From contig NZ_BMPY01000028.1 in the NCBI RefSeq assembly GCF_014647835.1, positions 1 through 64,000 on the forward strand: 64,000 nt of DNA. The letters are read 5' to 3'. Each line of letters opens with the position of its first letter. The first letter of the stretch is position 1. The position numbers and the translations under genes were made by a program. Shown here in pieces: positions 17,133 through 26,017 of this stretch. The DNA is from Microbispora rosea subsp. aerata (GTDB lineage Bacteria; Actinomycetota; Actinomycetes; Streptosporangiales; Streptosporangiaceae). The notes under the pieces are model-generated. The model searched no databases, was not told the DNA's origin, and was given only the letters and a program-made list of their open reading frames with translations.

Positions 17133-18183
17133 CGAACCCCTCCCCCGTCAGTCCCACGAAGACCTCCTCGAGCGTGGGGCGCACCACGCCGAAGCCGCGT
17201 ACGGCCACGCCCTCCCCGACGAGCAGCGCGCAGATGCGTTCCGGCGCCTCGTCACCGGCGTCCGCGGTGACCTCGCCGTCCCCGGCGCGCACGTCGCGCA
17301 GCCCGGCCCCGGCCAGCACCGTCGCCGCCGTGCCGACGTCCGGCGTCTCCACGCGCAGGCGCGGCGGCCGGCCCGACGCCCGCAGCGCGGCGATCGGACC
17401 CTGGGCGACGAGCCTGCCGGTGCGCATGACGCCGACGTGGGTGCACATCTGCTCCACCTCGCTCAGCAGGTGGGAGGAGACGAAGACGGTGGTGCCGTCC
17501 TCCGCGATGTCCTTGATCAGCGCGCGTACCTCCCGGGTGCCCTGCGGGTCGAGACCGTTGGTGGGCTCGTCCAGCACGAGCAGCTCCCTGGGGGCGAGCA
17601 ACGCGGCGGCGATGGCCAGGCGCTGGCGCATGCCCAGGGAGTAGTTGCGGTAGCGCTTGCCCGCCGCGGCGGTCAGCCCCACCCGCTCCAGCGCCGCGCC
17701 GATCCTGGCCCGCGCCGTCCGGGGGTCGGCCCCCGGGTCGGCCGCGTCGAGGCGGCGCAGGTTCGCCTCGCCCGACAGGTACGGATAGAAGGCCGGCCCC
17801 TCGACCACCGCGCCGACGCGCGGCAGCGCCCGGGCCAGCCCGGCGGGCATGGCCGTACCGAGCAGCGACCACGTGCCGGAGGTCGGGGCGACCAGGCCGA
17901 GCAGCATGCGGATCGTCGTGGTCTTGCCCGAGCCGTTGGGGCCGAGGAAGCCGAAGACCGATCCGCGCGGCACGGCCAGGTCGAGGTCGTCGACCGCCAC
18001 CTGGCCGCCGCGGAAGCGCTTGGTGAGACCGGACGTGACGATGGCGTGCGCGCCCGCCTCCGCGGGGGAGGGCGGGGGCGCCCCGGTGTCCTCCCGTGGC
18101 GCCCCCGCGCGCGTGCCCGCCGTCACCGCGTCCGCCCGGTCCACCGCGATCCCCGTCCGTCCGCGGTGCGTGGGCTCGCTCAT
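17119..18183 (-). CDS. ABC transporter ATP-binding protein (drug-exporter type)
   Basis: 354 residues. An about 50-residue unstructured leader precedes the CcmA-like nucleotide-binding domain: GPNGSGKTTTIRMLLGL (Walker A), YSLGMRQRL (signature), LLVLDEPTNGLDPQGT (Walker B) and VSSHLLSEVEQ (switch). A C-terminal about 90-residue extension resembles the DUF4162-type tail of drug-exporter ATPases. Pairs with the overlapping permease gene. Its start overlaps the end of the LolA-like gene region within a few bases. Confidence 0.9.
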   Translation of the reverse strand: MSEPTHRGRTGIAVDRADAVTAGTRAGAPREDTGAPPPSPAEAGAHAIVTSGLTKRFRGGQVAVDDLDLAVPRGSVFGFLGPNGSGKTTTIRMLLGLVAPTSGTWSLLGTAMPAGLARALPRVGAVVEGPAFYPYLSGEANLRRLDAADPGADPRTARARIGAALERVGLTAAAGKRYRNYSLGMRQRLAIAAALLAPRELLVLDEPTNGLDPQGTREVRALIKDIAEDGTTVFVSSHLLSEVEQMCTHVGVMRTGRLVAQGPIAALRASGRPPRLRVETPDVGTAATVLAGAGLRDVRAGDGEVTADAGDEAPERICALLVGEGVAVRGFGVVRPTLEEVFVGLTGEGFDVGA

Positions 18184-18196
18184 CCCTTCACCCCGC

Positions 18197-19369
18197 TCAT
18201 CCCTTCGCGCCGGCCGCGCGGTAGAGGGCCTGCGGGGTCACGGCGCCGGCGAGCAGGCGGCCGTCGTCGGTGATCAGGATCGACACGACCTTCGTGCGCA
18301 GCAGCCGGCCGCTGCCCCACTCCCCGCTGACGGGGGTGGCCGCCTTCTCCAGGCCGTCGAGCAGCGCGGCGAGGTCCACGCCGCCGTGCCGGTCCTCGTC
18401 CCGCTTCGCGCCGGACAGGTCGGGCAGGGCGGTGACGAGCACGCTGTCCCAGCCGGAGCCGACGACGCGGCCGTGGTCGTCGTGGTCGTGGTCGTGCGCG
18501 TGGGCGGCCTCCCGCGGCCGGTGCCCGGCCGGGGGCGACACCGCCTCCTGCTCGACCTTGGCGCCGGGCGGCGGGGTGAAGGTGAAGTTCTCCGGCGCGG
18601 GGGCGGTGAACGACAGCGACTCGAAGCCGACCTCGAAGACCGGCTCGGCCGCCCCCTTGGCGTACACCTGGACGCGCAGCGGCATCAGCTTCTCGCCGTC
18701 GAGCGCCACCCGGATGTCCTTGATCAGCGAGTCGGCCGGCTTGGGCGTCAGCACGATCTGGTAGGCCGCGCGGCCCGCGACGGTGACGGCGTCGCCGACG
18801 CTGATCGCGGTGTCGGCGCCGGCCGCCTCCAGCACCTGCCGGGCGAGCCGGTCCGGCGTCGCGTACGGCGAGGCGAGCCCGGACCGCGTCGGGAACGGGG
18901 TGTGCGCGGCGTGGTCGTGGCCTTCCGGGGTGGTGAGGCGGGTCGCCGTGTTGGCGGCGCTGTCCCACAGCCACACCGTGCCGCCGTTGGCGATCAGGTC
19001 GGTCTCGCTCATCTCCCCCGGCAGCATGAGCCGGAACCGGTCCTCCCCGGCGTACCAGATCTTGAGCTGGTGCGACCCCGACAGCAGCGACACCGGCGAG
19101 GCCCCGGCGTGCCCGGGCGGCGTCGTCAGGCCGGGCAGCGCGGGCAGGCCGAGCGACGCCGTCTCGACGATCGTGCCGGACATCTGCGGCATCCGGCCGT
19201 TCTGCCAGGTGCGCGCGACGTCGGCCAGCAGCTGCTCGGCCGTGCGCTCCGGAAGGGACGGGTCGCTGCGCACCGCCGCGATCACCGGTCCGGTCCCCAC
19301 GGCCGCCGCCACGACGGCCACCGCGGCCACCGGCACTCCCCACCTCACGGCGCGGGCTCTCTTCGACAT
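18197..19369 (-). CDS. LolA/RseB-like secreted protein
   Basis: 390 residues. An N-terminal signal or anchor segment (WGVPVAAVAVVAAAVGTGPVIA) is followed by a fold like lipoprotein-sorting protein LolA or the sigma-E regulator RseB/MucB (QMSGTIVETASLG ... GSHQLKIWYAGEDRFRLMLP, TVWLWDSAANTATRL). A His/Asp cluster (HAHDHDHDDH) is a possible metal site. The start at 19369 has GGGAG 9 bases upstream. It is the first gene before the ABC exporter and diverges from the two-component system, so a sensing or lipid-delivery role in an envelope-stress circuit is likely (inference). Confidence 0.75.
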   Translation of the reverse strand: MSKRARAVRWGVPVAAVAVVAAAVGTGPVIAAVRSDPSLPERTAEQLLADVARTWQNGRMPQMSGTIVETASLGLPALPGLTTPPGHAGASPVSLLSGSHQLKIWYAGEDRFRLMLPGEMSETDLIANGGTVWLWDSAANTATRLTTPEGHDHAAHTPFPTRSGLASPYATPDRLARQVLEAAGADTAISVGDAVTVAGRAAYQIVLTPKPADSLIKDIRVALDGEKLMPLRVQVYAKGAAEPVFEVGFESLSFTAPAPENFTFTPPPGAKVEQEAVSPPAGHRPREAAHAHDHDHDDHGRVVGSGWDSVLVTALPDLSGAKRDEDRHGGVDLAALLDGLEKAATPVSGEWGSGRLLRTKVVSILITDDGRLLAGAVTPQALYRAAGAKG

Positions 19370-19436
19370 TTCACATCTCCCACTATGGGCGGAAAACCTG
19401 ACGACCCGAGGCTGCCGGGACGTTCCTGTGCCGACG

Positions 19437-19462
19437 CTGAGACGGACTGAGAGAGCTCTCAG
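19437..19462. promoter_or_regulatory. Candidate response-regulator site: CTGAGAx direct repeats
   Basis: CTGAGAC (19437-19443) and CTGAGAG (19447-19453) are direct repeats with a 10-base period, followed by CTCTCAG (19456-19462), which is the inverse of the second copy. The 10-base direct-repeat spacing is typical for OmpR/PhoB-type regulators. It lies in the divergent promoter between the LolA-like gene and the response-regulator gene. Confidence 0.55.
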
Positions 19463-19504
19463 GCTCGCCGCGCCGGCTCGCCCGGAAGGGGTCACACTGG
19501 GGCA

Positions 19505-20179
19505 ATGCGGGTTCTGGTGGTCGAAGACGAGCGGCGGATGGCGGCGGCGCTGCGCCGCGGGCTGCAGGCGGAGGGCTTCGCCGTCGACCTGGCGCACGAC
19601 GGGATCGAGGGCCTGCACCTGGCCCGCGTCGGCGACTACGACGTGGTCGTGCTCGACATCATGCTGCCCGGCATGTCCGGCTACAACGTGTGCAAGCAGC
19701 TGCGCGCGGAGGAGAACTGGGTGCCGATCCTCATGCTGTCGGCCAAGGACGGCGAGTATGACATGGCCGACGGGCTCGACCTCGGCGCCGACGACTATCT
19801 CACCAAGCCGTTCTCGTACGTGGTGCTGGTGGCCAGGCTCCGGGCGCTGCTGCGCCGGGGCGGCGGCCGCAGGCCGGCCGTGCTGCGCGCGGGCGACCTG
19901 TCGCTCGACCCGGCGGCGCGGGTGGTCACGCGGGGCGAGACCCCGATCGAGCTGACGCCGAGGGAGTTCGCCCTGCTGGAGTTCCTGATGCGCCGGCCGG
20001 GCGAGGTGGTGTCGAAGCCGGAGATCCTCGAGCACGTGTGGGACACCTACGACACCGACCCGAACGTGGTCGAGGTGTACGTCGGGTATCTCCGCAGGAA
20101 GATCGACACGCCGTTCGGCCGCGCCGCCCTGCAGACCGTGCGCGGGGCCGGATATCGGCTCGCGAGCGACGGCGGCTGA
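19505..20179 (+). CDS. OmpR-family response regulator
   Basis: 224 residues: receiver domain (1-115) with phospho-acceptor D51 in VVVLDIMLPG and LTKPFSY containing the conserved Lys; winged-helix effector domain (about 130-222) with LTPREFALLEFLMRRPGEVVSK and VEVYVGYLRRKID. The histidine kinase gene begins 2 bases after the stop. Likely regulates itself and the divergent LolA-ABC genes through the CTGAGA repeats. Confidence 0.95.
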   Translation: MRVLVVEDERRMAAALRRGLQAEGFAVDLAHDGIEGLHLARVGDYDVVVLDIMLPGMSGYNVCKQLRAEENWVPILMLSAKDGEYDMADGLDLGADDYLTKPFSYVVLVARLRALLRRGGGRRPAVLRAGDLSLDPAARVVTRGETPIELTPREFALLEFLMRRPGEVVSKPEILEHVWDTYDTDPNVVEVYVGYLRRKIDTPFGRAALQTVRGAGYRLASDGG

Positions 20180-20181
20180 GC

Positions 20182-21543
20182 GTGTCCGGTCTGCTCACCC
20201 GCCCGGTGACGTGGTGGCGGCGGCAGAGCCTGCGGTTCCGGGTGACCGCCGCGGCGACGGCCGTGGTGGCGCTCGCCCTCGCCGTGTCGGCGTACGTGTT
20301 CGTCGCGGTGCTCGGCGAGGCGCTCGTCCGCGGCATCGACGACCGGGTCTACCAGCGGGGGCGTGAGATCGTCGCGCTGTCGGACGCGGGCCGGCTGTCC
20401 GACCCCGTCGTCCCGGTGGACAACACGATCGTGCAGGTGCTCGACCGGGACGGGCGGATCGTCGACGCCACCCCGAACACCGACCGCCTGGTCCCCCTGC
20501 TGTCCGCCGAGGCTCGGCGGGCCGCCGCGCGCTCCGGCGAGCCCCTCTTCCTGGACGGCCGGCCGTACGCCCTGCCGGGGCCGCTGCGGGTGCGGGTCCT
20601 CAGCGCCGACCGCGGCGTCACGGTGATCGTGGCGCGGTCGTTCGCCGAGGTGGAGAGCAGCCTGGCGACCACCGGCCACGTGCTGATCGCCGGCATGCCG
20701 CTCCTGCTCGCGCTGCTGGCGGCGGTCTCGTGGCTGGTCGTCGGGCGCACGCTGCGGCCGATCGCGCTGCTGCGGCGGGGCGCGGCGGAGGTGGGCGCGA
20801 CGGCGCGGTCGCGGCGGCTGCCGGTGCCGGAGGCGCGCGACGAGGTCCACGCGCTGGCCACGACGCTCAACGACATGCTCGCGCGGCTTGAGGAGGCCGA
20901 CGCGCGCCAGCGGGCGCTGGTCTCCGACGCCGCGCACGAGCTGCGCAGCCCGCTCGCGAGCATCAGGCTCCAGCTCGAGGTCGCGCTCAGCCACCCGGAG
21001 GGGCAGGACTGGAAGGAGACGGCCGAGGGGGTGCTCGAGGACACCCTCCGGCTGTCCCGTCTCGCCGAGGACCTGCTCGCGCTCGCCCGGCTCGACGAGG
21101 GCCGCCTGGGCCGCCGGGAGCCGGTCGACCTGGCCGACATGGCCCGCCGTACGGCCGAGCGGCACGGCCTCGGCCTCGACCTCGCGCCCGGCGCGCCCGC
21201 GGTCGTGCTGGGCGACGCGCTGGATCTGCGGCGGGTGCTGGCCAACCTGGTGGACAACGCCCTGCGGCACGCGGCGTCCACGGTCCGGATCGGCGTGCGC
21301 GCCGAGAAAGGCGTCGCCGAGCTGACCGTGACCGACGACGGGCCGGGCATCCCGCCGGAGGACCGGGAGCGGGTGTTCGACCGGTTCACCCGGCTCGACG
21401 ACGCCCGCAGCCGCGACGACGGCGGCGCGGGGCTGGGTCTGGCGATCGTGCGCACCACGGTCGAGGCCCACGGCGGTACGGTCCACCTGGAGGACGCCTC
21501 CCCCGGACTTCGCGCCGTCGTCCGGCTCCCCCTGGCACGTTGA
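20182..21543 (+). CDS. Sensor histidine kinase
   Basis: 453 residues from a GTG two bases after the response-regulator stop. Membrane segments at about 20-45 and 165-190 flank an extracytoplasmic sensor of about 120 residues; then HAMP, HisKA with the phospho-acceptor H252 in AAHELRSPLASI, and HATPase_c (NLVDNALRH, DDGPGIP, GAGLGLAIV). Classical EnvZ/PhoR-type partner of the adjacent regulator. Confidence 0.93.
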   Translation: MSGLLTRPVTWWRRQSLRFRVTAAATAVVALALAVSAYVFVAVLGEALVRGIDDRVYQRGREIVALSDAGRLSDPVVPVDNTIVQVLDRDGRIVDATPNTDRLVPLLSAEARRAAARSGEPLFLDGRPYALPGPLRVRVLSADRGVTVIVARSFAEVESSLATTGHVLIAGMPLLLALLAAVSWLVVGRTLRPIALLRRGAAEVGATARSRRLPVPEARDEVHALATTLNDMLARLEEADARQRALVSDAAHELRSPLASIRLQLEVALSHPEGQDWKETAEGVLEDTLRLSRLAEDLLALARLDEGRLGRREPVDLADMARRTAERHGLGLDLAPGAPAVVLGDALDLRRVLANLVDNALRHAASTVRIGVRAEKGVAELTVTDDGPGIPPEDRERVFDRFTRLDDARSRDDGGAGLGLAIVRTTVEAHGGTVHLEDASPGLRAVVRLPLAR

Positions 21544-21552
21544 GGAGTGTGC

Positions 21553-23007
21553 ATGCTTCCCGAGTACGGCAGGCCCGTCACCGAACTGCTCGCCGAGCTG
21601 ACCGCCCTCAAGGCGGCCGACCTGCCGGTGCGCGGCGGCAAGGTGACCGCGTACGTCTACGACACCGGCCTGCCGGAGGTGCACGAGGCCGCGCACCGGG
21701 CGTACGCGGAGATGCTCGAGGTCAACATGCTCGACCCCACGGCCTTCCCCAGCATGGTCGCGCTGGAGCGGCGGGTCGTCGGGGCGGTCGCCGAGCTGCT
21801 GGGACGGCCCGGCGCGCCGGGGATCTTCACCAGCGGCGGCACCGAGTCGATCATGCTGGCGGTGAAGGCGGCGCGCGACGCCCGCCCCGGCGCGGCCCGG
21901 GTCGTGCTGCCGGTCACCGCGCACCCGGCGTTCCACAAGGCCGCGCACTACCTCGGCCTGGAGATCGTGCCGGTGCCGGTCGACCCGGTCACCTACCGCG
22001 CCTCGGCCGAGGCGTTCGGCGACGCGCTGGACGACCGCACGGCGCTGGCGGTGGTGTCGGCCCCGTCCTACCCGCAGGGCGTCGTCGACCCGGTCGAGGA
22101 GGTCGCCGCGCTCGCCGCCGCGCGCGGCGTGCCGTGCCACGTGGACGCCTGCGTGGGCGGCTGGCTGCTGCCGTGGCTGCGCGAGGCGGGCGCGGCGATC
22201 CCGCCCTTCGACCTGAGCGTGCCCGGCGTCACCTCGATCTCCTGCGACCTGCACAAGTTCGGGTACGCGCCGAAGGGGGCGTCGGTGCTGCTGTTCCGCG
22301 ACGCGGAGCTGCGCCGCCGGGCCTACTTCGCCTCGGCGGCCTGGCCCGGTTACACGATCATCAACGCGACCGTGCAGAGCTCGCGGTCGGCCGGCCCGCT
22401 CGGCGGCGCCTGGGCCACCCTGCAGGCCCTCGGCCGGCAGGGCTACCTGGAGCTCGGCCGCCGCACGCTGGAGGCGACCCGGCGGCTGGTGGAGGGCGTG
22501 GGGAAGATCCCCGGCCTGCGGGTGCTCGGGGAGCCGCAGGCCGCCCTGGTCGCGGTCGCCGGGTCGCCGGAGGTGGACGTGTTCGTGCTGGCCGACGAGG
22601 CGCGCCGGCTCGGCTGGTTCCTCCAGCCGCAGCTGTCGTACGCCGGGATCCCCGCCAACATCCACATCACGGTGACCGGTGTGACGCTGGCGGGGGTGGA
22701 CGCCATGCTGGAGGTGATCGCGGAGGCGGCCGAGGCCGCCCGGCGGCGGGGACCGGCCGAGGTGCCCGAGGGCCTGCCCGAGCTCATCGCGTCCCTCGAT
22801 CTCGACGCGCTGGACGACGCCACGTTCGCCGAGCTGGCCGCGTCGGTGGGGATCGATCTCACCGCCACGGCGCGGCCCGGGACGGCGGCGGAGTCCGGGG
22901 CGGCCTCGCAGCCGGGGATGGCGGTCGTGAACGCCGTGCTGGACGCGCTGCCGCCCGCGACCCGCGAGGCGATCCTCGTCCGGTTCCTGTCGGTCATGTA
23001 CTCCTGA
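21553..23007 (+). CDS. PLP-dependent sphingosine-1-phosphate lyase-like enzyme
   Basis: 484 residues of the group II PLP decarboxylase fold. FTSGGTESIMLAVKAARD, HVDACVGGWLLPW and the PLP-lysine motif DLHKFGYAPKGAS match S1P lyases and related aldolase/lyases rather than glutamate decarboxylase. The C-terminal 100 residues are a loosely conserved extension. The ATG at 21553 (MLPEYGRPV) has TGAGGAG upstream; a GTG at 21547 is less likely. It follows the kinase gene by 9 bases. Its end overlaps the convergent efflux gene by 14 bases. Substrate in a bacterium without typical sphingolipids is unclear. Confidence 0.82.
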   Translation: MLPEYGRPVTELLAELTALKAADLPVRGGKVTAYVYDTGLPEVHEAAHRAYAEMLEVNMLDPTAFPSMVALERRVVGAVAELLGRPGAPGIFTSGGTESIMLAVKAARDARPGAARVVLPVTAHPAFHKAAHYLGLEIVPVPVDPVTYRASAEAFGDALDDRTALAVVSAPSYPQGVVDPVEEVAALAAARGVPCHVDACVGGWLLPWLREAGAAIPPFDLSVPGVTSISCDLHKFGYAPKGASVLLFRDAELRRRAYFASAAWPGYTIINATVQSSRSAGPLGGAWATLQALGRQGYLELGRRTLEATRRLVEGVGKIPGLRVLGEPQAALVAVAGSPEVDVFVLADEARRLGWFLQPQLSYAGIPANIHITVTGVTLAGVDAMLEVIAEAAEAARRRGPAEVPEGLPELIASLDLDALDDATFAELAASVGIDLTATARPGTAAESGAASQPGMAVVNAVLDALPPATREAILVRFLSVMYS

Positions 23008-24220
23008 CGGGCCCGTCCTCCCGATCATCGTCGTTCCGGGCGGCCTCTGCGGCGGTGCCGGGCTCGCCGGCCCGCCGTGCCGCCAGGGCCGGGAAGGCCG
23101 GGGCCGCAGCGGCGAACGCCAGCGCCACCAGCAGCGCGCTGACCCACAGCGGGCCGCGGTAGCCCAGCCCCGCGTCGATGGCGGCCCCGCCCAAAAGGGG
23201 CCCGGCGGTCGCGCCCACGTTGAGCGCGGCGGTCGCGAACGAGCCGCCCAGGGACGGCGCGTCCGACGCGGCGTACAGCGCCCGCGTGATCAGCGTGGAG
23301 CCGACCGCGAACGACAGCGTGCCCTGCGTGAAGACGAGCACGAACACCGCCGCCGTGTCGCCCGCGGCCGCGCCGAACAGGACCCAGCCCGCCAGCAGGG
23401 CCAGGCCGCCGGGCAGCAGCAGCCGCATCGGCCGGGTGTCGGCCATCCGGCCGCCGATCGACACCCCGGCGAACGACCCGAGGCCGAACAGCGCCAGCAG
23501 CACCGGCACCCAGTGCCGGCCGTACCCGGCGACGTCGGTGATCACCGGGGCCAGGTAGGTGAAGGTGCAGAACGTCGCGCCGTTGACCAGCGCGCCCAGG
23601 AGCAGGACCACGAGCAGCCGGGGCCGGCGCAACGCCCGCAGCTCCCGGCGCGCGTCGGGCGCGGCGGCGCCGGGCGGGGTGGCGGGGACGGAGCGCGCGA
23701 CCGCGACGACGGCCGGCACCGAGACGAGCGCCACCGCCCAGAACGCCGAGCGCCAGCCCCACAGCTGGCCGAGCACGGCGCCGGCCGGCACCCCGGCCAC
23801 GCAGGCGAGCGTGATCCCGCCGAGCAGCACGGAGGCGGCCCGGCCCTTGGCGGCGGGTCCCGCCAGCGCGGTCGCCGTGGCCAGCCCCACGGCCAGGAAA
23901 CCGGCGTTGGCCAGCGCCCCGGCGACGCGGGCGGCCAGCAGGACGGCGAAGCTGGTGGTGATCGCGCCCACCACGTGCACGATCATGAAGGCGATGAGGA
24001 AGACCAGCAGCGCGCGCCGTCGCGGCCAGCGAATGCCGAGAACGGCGGTCAGCGGCGCGCCGACGATCATCCCGACGGCGAAGGCCGAGGTCAGCGCCCC
24101 GGCGGCCGATACGGACACGTGCAGGTCACGGGCGATGCCGGGAACCAGGCCCGACAGCATGAACTCGGACGTGCCCTGGGCGAAGACCGCCAGTCCGAGC
24201 ATGTAGACGGCTATCGGCAT
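22994..24220 (-). CDS. MFS efflux transporter, Cmx/CmrA chloramphenicol-exporter type
   Basis: 408 residues, 12 membrane segments. The start MPIAVYMLGLAVFAQGTSEFM and the LTSAFAVGMIVGAPLTAVL segment closely resemble the Cmx/CmrA/Cml family of actinobacterial phenicol exporters (DHA1). The tail after helix 12 is hydrophilic. Efflux of chloramphenicol-like compounds is inferred from family only. Convergent overlap with the PLP enzyme gene leaves no room for a terminator. Confidence 0.85.
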   Translation of the reverse strand: MPIAVYMLGLAVFAQGTSEFMLSGLVPGIARDLHVSVSAAGALTSAFAVGMIVGAPLTAVLGIRWPRRRALLVFLIAFMIVHVVGAITTSFAVLLAARVAGALANAGFLAVGLATATALAGPAAKGRAASVLLGGITLACVAGVPAGAVLGQLWGWRSAFWAVALVSVPAVVAVARSVPATPPGAAAPDARRELRALRRPRLLVVLLLGALVNGATFCTFTYLAPVITDVAGYGRHWVPVLLALFGLGSFAGVSIGGRMADTRPMRLLLPGGLALLAGWVLFGAAAGDTAAVFVLVFTQGTLSFAVGSTLITRALYAASDAPSLGGSFATAALNVGATAGPLLGGAAIDAGLGYRGPLWVSALLVALAFAAAAPAFPALAARRAGEPGTAAEAARNDDDREDGPVRST

Positions 24221-25001
24221 GACAACTCCACACCGCGTCGTAAGAGGTCACGGAGATCGATGCGGACGCGGCGAGCCACCGGGAAACCACGGCGGGGCGG
24301 CGAGGCGGCCGTCCGGCCGGGCACACGGGATCACCGCGCGCGGGAACCCGGGTTCCGGCGAGCCGAGCCGGCCGGCATGTCGGCGGCCGTGGTGCGGAGC
24401 CCGGGAGAAGCGGCCCGTACGAGGGTGATTCGGTGGCGGGCGGACGCCGCCGCGTGCCGCGACCGGCGCGCGGGAGCCCCGGCATTACGAGACAGCGTTA
24501 CGAGCACGATGGACGGCGGCCCGCCGCGACGCACGCGGCATGACAGCCGTGGAGAAACCCGCCGGCCCCGTGCGGGGGCGGCTCCGGCAGCGCGGCGAAC
24601 CGGCGCTGCGATGCTCGGCGCGGCGGTCAGCCGCGCGACGGCTCAGCCACCGAATGACCGGTGGCTAGCGTCTTGACGCCTCGGGGCTCGACATGGCCGT
24701 CACCTTAACCAGGCGCGAGCGCCGTGTCCACCGCTTTGATCGCGACATGGTCACCCCCGTGACGGCCGTCCCCGCCCGCGCCCGCCCCGGGAGCGCGGCC
24801 GAAGGCGTGCTCGAAAGCGCCTCGCGGACGCCGCCCGTCGCGAGTCAGATGGACGCGTCGCACGGCGGAGGAGGCCACAGCGGAGCCATGGGCGGCGGCC
24901 CCCCGGTGGGCCGGGAACGCCGCGAGGCGGGCCTCACCAGTGGGGCATGGGGCCTCCGGGCGAAGTGGATTGAATCGACTCACTCCACGCCGGAAGGCCG
25001 C
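24221..25001. other. 780-base region without a supported gene
   Basis: Lies between the efflux-gene start and the folP2-like stop. Open frames on both strands are rich in Arg/Gly/Ala with no domain signature or ribosome site, as expected by chance in GC-rich DNA. No tRNA, repeat or strong hairpin was recognised. It may hold the promoter of the efflux gene. Confidence 0.5.
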
Positions 25002-25883
25002 CTAGTGCCGCGTGCCGGCGAGGCGGGAGACGACGGCGAGGGCCGTGCGGGCGCTCGCCGCGTCGTGGACGCGGAACACCCGGGCGCCCTGCAGCGCCGA
25101 CACGGCGAGCGTGGCCAGCGTGCCCGCGTGGCGCTCCTCCACCGGCAGGCCGCCCAGCGTCTCCCCGACGAAGTCCTTGTTGGACACGGCCACCAGCACC
25201 GGCCACCCGGTGGCGGTCAGCTCGCCGAGCCGCCTGCTGATCTCCAGCGAGTGCCAGGTGTTCTTGCCGAAGTCGTGCGCCGGGTCGATGAGGATCGCGT
25301 CGCGGCGCACGCCCGCGGCGACCGCCCGCTCCGCGAGGCCCGTCGTGTACGCGACCACGTCGGCCACCACGTCGTCGTACGCGACGCGGTGCGGCCGGGT
25401 GCGCGGCCGCACCCGCCCCGCGTGCGCGCAGACCAGGCCGATGTCGTACGCCGCGGCGACCTCGGCGAGGTGGGGGTCCACGCCGCCCCAGGTGTCGTTG
25501 AGCAGGTCCGCCCCCGCCTCGGCGACGACCTTGGCGACCTCCGAGCGCCAGGTGTCGACGCTGATGACCACGTCGGGGTGCCGCTCGCGCACCGCCGCGA
25601 CGACCTCGGCCACGCGGCGTATCTCCTCGGCCGGGTCGACCTCGGTGCCGGGACCGGCCTTCACGCCGCCGATGTCGACGATGTCCGCCCCCTCCTCGAT
25701 GAGGCGGGAGGCGGCGTCCACCGCGGCGGAGAAGGCGTAGGTCGACCCCTTGTCGTAGAAGGAGTCGGGGGTCCGGTTCACCACGGCCATGACCGCGAAG
25801 TCGCCGGGGCCGAAGGCACGGCCGCGCAGGCGCAGGACGGACGGCCGGCCGGGCGCCTCGGCGGGCATCGGCTTAGTGGACAT
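25002..25883 (-). CDS. folP2: Dihydropteroate synthase-like protein, FolP2 type
   Basis: 293 residues of a TIM barrel of the DHPS superfamily. The first loop reads VNRTPDSFYDKG, as in mycobacterial FolP2, instead of the NVTPDSFSDGG of true FolP1. Other motifs are ADIVDIGGVKAGPG, SVDTWRSEV, LLNDTWGG and DPAHDFGKN. FolP2 proteins of mycobacteria do not show convincing dihydropteroate synthase activity and are genetically linked to GpgS, so a role other than folate synthesis is likely. The start MSTKPMPAE at 25883 fits the family; a longer form from 25940 is possible. Confidence 0.85.
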   Translation of the reverse strand: MSTKPMPAEAPGRPSVLRLRGRAFGPGDFAVMAVVNRTPDSFYDKGSTYAFSAAVDAASRLIEEGADIVDIGGVKAGPGTEVDPAEEIRRVAEVVAAVRERHPDVVISVDTWRSEVAKVVAEAGADLLNDTWGGVDPHLAEVAAAYDIGLVCAHAGRVRPRTRPHRVAYDDVVADVVAYTTGLAERAVAAGVRRDAILIDPAHDFGKNTWHSLEISRRLGELTATGWPVLVAVSNKDFVGETLGGLPVEERHAGTLATLAVSALQGARVFRVHDAASARTALAVVSRLAGTRH

Positions 25884-26017
25884 CGCCGCCAGCGTACTCC
25901 AGGCCGGGTCCGCGGACGCGCGGACCCGGCGCCGGATCACAGCGCGGGGCCACCGCTAGAGAATGCGATGGTCCGGCCGGAAATGCCGGTGGAACGATCC
26001 AAAAACGGTGCATACGG

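Noticed and set aside
20047-23028. A 993-codon minus-strand open frame across the kinase and PLP enzyme genes
   Set aside because: It is antisense to two genes with clear catalytic motifs and has no signature of its own.
24705-24983. 92-codon minus-strand frame in the gap before folP2
   Set aside because: No ribosome site or motif; the gap reads as chance coding in GC-rich DNA.
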